The position numbers were made by a program, and so were the translations under genes. Shown piece after piece: positions 6,693-8,798 of a stretch of 8,798 bases of DNA. This DNA is from Pseudomonadota bacterium (GTDB lineage Bacteria; Pseudomonadota; Alphaproteobacteria; Rhizobiales; Xanthobacteraceae): the NCBI GenBank assembly GCA_021823875.1, contig JAKAMD010000131.1, positions 1-8,798 on the forward strand, read 5' to 3'. How positions within the stretch are numbered: position 1 is the stretch's first letter; the number at the start of each line of letters is the position of its first letter. The notes beneath the pieces were generated by a model that saw only the letters and a program-made list of their open reading frames with translations, was not told where the DNA came from and made no database searches.

Positions 6693-7582
6693 GCGCCGAC
6701 CTCCTTGCGCAGCGCCTCGGCCAGAACACGGTCAAGCGCGATGGCATTTGTGGGATGCGGCACGCTGTCGCTCGATTTGACCGAGCGGATGCCGGCTTCG
6801 AACAGCGTGCGCGTGAATTCCGGGGCGAACAGCGCGTGGGTGATGACCGCATCGACGGTTGCCGCGCCGGCAGCGTGCAGCACCTTGGCCGCGGTCATCA
6901 GCGTGCCGCCGGAGGAGACGATGTCATCAACCAAAAGCGCCGGGCGGCCGGCGAACAGGGATGAATCGGGAAATTCGACGACGACCGAGCGATCGCTGCG
7001 TCGGATCTTGTGCGCCACCGCGTGGTCGAGGCCGAGGCGGCCAGCGAGATCGGCGACCCAGCCTTCCGATTCAGCGTCGGGTCCCACCAGCACGGTCTTG
7101 GGATCGCAGGCGCTCGCGCGCAATGTCTCCGCAATTGCCGGCATGGCCGAGAGATTGTCGGCCTCGCGGCCGGGGAAGACGGCGTGAATATCCTTAGTGC
7201 GGTGCAGATGGGCGTCGACCGTGACGATGCGGTCGAAGCCGCCGGCCAAGAGTGGCCCGACCACTTTCTGGCTCATCGCCTCGCCGGTGTGAAAGGCCGT
7301 GTCCTGCCGCATGTAGCAGAGATAGGGCGCGACCAGCACCAGCCGCTTGGCGCCCATGCGCCGCAGCGCCTCGGCGGCGAATAAGAGCGCTAGCAGCTTG
7401 TCGTTGGGATGATCGAGCGAGGCAAAGACAATGGTGGTCGCGGCCGGCGGCGCGACGGTGACGCGTAGTTCCTCGTCGGGAAAACGATGCAGCGCGATTT
7501 CATCGAGCGGTAGGCCGAGCCGCGTCGCCAGCCGCTGCGCCGTGGCGGCCGAGGACGGCAGGCATTGCAGGGCGGCTGTCAT
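6689..7582 (-). CDS. Ribose-phosphate pyrophosphokinase-like protein (divergent PRPP synthetase paralogue)
   Basis: The protein has 297 residues, slightly shorter than housekeeping PRPP synthetases (about 310-317), which make PRPP from ribose 5-phosphate and ATP. Family landmarks are present: FPDEEL (34-39); PYLCYMRQD (86-94, ATP site); VDAH (122-125); a Lys/Arg pair in KIRR (192-195) where the catalytic flexible loop sits; GPDAESEG (167-174); and the PRPP-binding loop LVDDIVSSGGT (217-227). Several places differ from the canonical enzyme: TVDAHLHRTKDI replaces the usual VDLH...QIQGFF stretch, and the pyrophosphate loop after RQD is altered. It is therefore probably a specialised paralogue, not the essential prs gene. 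The start at 7582 overlaps the phosphorylase stop by four bases (ATGA) and has only a weak GGCGGGA signal, so translation likely depends on coupling. Its stop overlaps the RNase start. A true PRPP synthetase or a related phosphotransferase are both possible. Confidence 0.85.
   Translation of the reverse strand: MTAALQCLPSSAATAQRLATRLGLPLDEIALHRFPDEELRVTVAPPAATTIVFASLDHPNDKLLALLFAAEALRRMGAKRLVLVAPYLCYMRQDTAFHTGEAMSQKVVGPLLAGGFDRIVTVDAHLHRTKDIHAVFPGREADNLSAMPAIAETLRASACDPKTVLVGPDAESEGWVADLAGRLGLDHAVAHKIRRSDRSVVVEFPDSSLFAGRPALLVDDIVSSGGTLMTAAKVLHAAGAATVDAVITHALFAPEFTRTLFEAGIRSVKSSDSVPHPTNAIALDRVLAEALRKEVGA
6699..6706 (-). promoter_or_regulatory. Perfect Shine-Dalgarno for the beta-CASP RNase gene
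   Basis: AAGGAGGT on the minus strand lies six bases upstream of the ATG at 6692, inside the last codons of the PRPP-synthetase-like gene. It is much stronger than the signal in front of the second gene of the operon, so the RNase may be translated at a higher rate than its upstream partner. Confidence 0.75.
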
Positions 7583-8798
7583 CGATTGGTCCCGCCGTTA
7601 TTGGCGCGGGTGCCGATACCGTAGCCGGTATCTGCCTTGGCGTCGGCGCGTGCCAGATCGAATTGCGATTGATCATAGGCAAAGATGCGATAGAGCGGCT
7701 CCCCCTGCGCGACCCGGTCGCCCACCTTCTTAAACACTTTGATTCCGGCACCCTTGTCGATCGGCGCGCCGGCGGTGCGCGCCAACCGGGCGACCCGCAG
7801 GCAATCGATCGCCTCGACAACGCCGTCGCGCTCGGCCGGCACATCGGCGGTGAGCGGCCCGAGCTCGTCGCGGCAGTCGGAAGGCCCCTGCGCCTCGATG
7901 ATCTTGCGCATCTGTCTGAACGCGGCGCCGCTGTCGAGCAGTTCCTTGGCGCGGGCATAACCGGCGCCGCCGCGCAACTCCGGATCGAATTCCAAGAGAT
8001 GGGCGGCGAGCCGCAGCGACTTTTCGCGCAGGTCGGTGGGCGCGTCCGGCTCGTTGCCGAGCACCGCCATCACGTCGCGCGCTTCCAGCACCGGGCCGAT
8101 GCCGTTGCCGATCGGCTGGCGGCCGTCGCTGGTCACCACCTCGACCGTAATGCCGAAATGGTCGCCCACGAATTCGAACAGTTTGCGCAGCCGCATTGCC
8201 TCCATCGCGGTCGCCACTTTGGCCGCCGGCCCGACCGGGATGTCTATCAACAGGTGGGTCGAGCCGGCCGCCAGCTTCTTCGACATGATCGAAGCCACCA
8301 TCTGCTCGCGCGTATCGATCGACAGGGGCCGCTCGACCGAGATCAGAATGTCGTCGGCCGGCGACAAGTTGACGTGGCCGCCCCAAACCAGGCAGCCATG
8401 GCAGCCGTTCACCACCTCGCGCATCTCCTCGACGCCGAGATCGACGCGCGCCAGCACCTCCATGGTGTCGGCAGTGCCAGCCGGCGAGGTGATGGCACGC
8501 GAGGAGGTCTTCGGAATGGTCAGCCCGTGCGCGGCAACGATCGGCACTACGATCATGGACGTGCGGTTACCGGGAATGCCGCCGATGCAATGCTTGTCGA
8601 CCACGATCGGCCGGTCCCATTTGAGCTGGGTCCCGGCTTCCGCCATGGCGCGCGACAGCGCTAGCAATTCGCTGCTGGTCATGAAGCTCGCCGAGCTGAT
8701 GAGGAAGGCGGCGATCTCCATGTCGGAATAACGGTAATGCGCGATGTCCTCGACGATGCCGGCGAGCTGGGCGTCGCCCCGCGGGTGCCGTTGAATCT
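7579..8798 (-). CDS. AMP/thymidine phosphorylase family protein, archaeal type (partial, N-terminus off the right edge)
   Basis: The reading frame stays open to the right edge. 405 residues are visible (last complete codon at 8794-8796), and about 90-100 N-terminal residues are probably missing if the protein matches the roughly 500-residue archaeal AMP phosphorylases. The first Met in view (8721) is internal: the codons before it encode AGIVEDIAHYRYSD, which is conserved family sequence. The glycosyltransferase core shows VDKHCIGGIPGNRTS (about 8601-8557), PKTSSRAITSPAGTADTMEVL (about 8514-8452) and STHLLIDIPVGPAAKV. These match the archaeal AMP phosphorylase/TIGR02645-like group, not E. coli DeoA, which has KHSTGGVGD. 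The family carries out phosphorolysis of nucleosides or nucleoside 5'-monophosphates, releasing base and ribose 1-phosphate or ribose 1,5-bisphosphate. The C-terminal domain ends in the usual GDRVAQGEPLYRI region. It is the first gene seen in a three-gene operon. AMP as substrate is inferred from the subfamily only. Confidence 0.88.
   Translation of the reverse strand, partial: IQRHPRGDAQLAGIVEDIAHYRYSDMEIAAFLISSASFMTSSELLALSRAMAEAGTQLKWDRPIVVDKHCIGGIPGNRTSMIVVPIVAAHGLTIPKTSSRAITSPAGTADTMEVLARVDLGVEEMREVVNGCHGCLVWGGHVNLSPADDILISVERPLSIDTREQMVASIMSKKLAAGSTHLLIDIPVGPAAKVATAMEAMRLRKLFEFVGDHFGITVEVVTSDGRQPIGNGIGPVLEARDVMAVLGNEPDAPTDLREKSLRLAAHLLEFDPELRGGAGYARAKELLDSGAAFRQMRKIIEAQGPSDCRDELGPLTADVPAERDGVVEAIDCLRVARLARTAGAPIDKGAGIKVFKKVGDRVAQGEPLYRIFAYDQSQFDLARADAKADTGYGIGTRANNGGTNR

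Noticed and set aside
5961..7187. A 408-codon plus-strand frame across the RNase and PRPP-synthetase-like genes
   Set aside because: It spans two well-supported minus-strand genes and their overlap, and its composition is that of an antisense shadow.
7663..8664. A 333-codon plus-strand frame opposite the phosphorylase
   Set aside because: It is antisense to a gene with clear family motifs. The product is an Arg/His/Asp-rich low-complexity string with no recognisable domain.
8652..8721. The ATG at 8721 as the start of the phosphorylase
   Set aside because: The frame is open beyond it to the window edge and the upstream codons encode conserved family sequence (GIVEDIAHYRYSD), so this Met is internal.

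Overview
The window is a high-GC stretch from a proteobacterium. It is most likely an alphaproteobacterium of the Hyphomicrobiales type: the uridylyltransferase GlnD has the alphaproteobacterial length and sequence style, and codon use is strongly GC-biased in every gene. This placement comes from family recognition, not from a database search.

Layout. (1) Positions 1-70 are AT-rich (27 G/C of 70 by hand count, against 41 of 60 in the next 60 bases), unlike the rest, and they supply the last residues of the first gene. (2) 35-817, minus strand, is an intact ORF joining the N-terminal two thirds of an OsmC-family protein in frame to the C-terminal membrane end of a P-type cation ATPase. (3) 961-2016, minus, is a complete zinc-dependent, NAD-type alcohol dehydrogenase. 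(4) A 217-base divergent intergenic region follows. (5) 2234-5080, plus, is glnD, the PII uridylyltransferase/uridylyl-removing enzyme, with all its domains. (6) Only 13 bases after glnD, a convergent minus-strand block begins. In transcription order it is an AMP/thymidine phosphorylase of the archaeal type (open at the right edge, N-terminus missing), a divergent PRPP-synthetase-like protein, and a metallo-beta-lactamase/beta-CASP RNase. Both junctions in this block are 4-base ATGA overlaps, so it is almost certainly one translationally coupled operon.

How the genes may work together. The three-gene operon joins an RNA-cleaving enzyme to two enzymes of nucleotide and ribose-phosphate metabolism. 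This suggests a route from RNA breakdown to nucleobase and phosphoribose salvage, which is inference. Genes for alcohol dehydrogenase, OsmC-like proteins, P-type ATPases and this nucleotide/RNase group are, from general knowledge, often seen together in stress or low-oxygen accessory islands of alphaproteobacteria. I saw no convincing FNR/FixK-type box here. GlnD is a core nitrogen regulator and sits among them as an apparently unrelated gene.

The most unusual features are the OsmC-ATPase chimera, with what looks like a second breakpoint at its 3' end, and the compact phosphorylase/PRPP-synthetase-like/RNase operon. I found no tRNA, rRNA, CRISPR array, complete insertion sequence or convincing intrinsic terminator.
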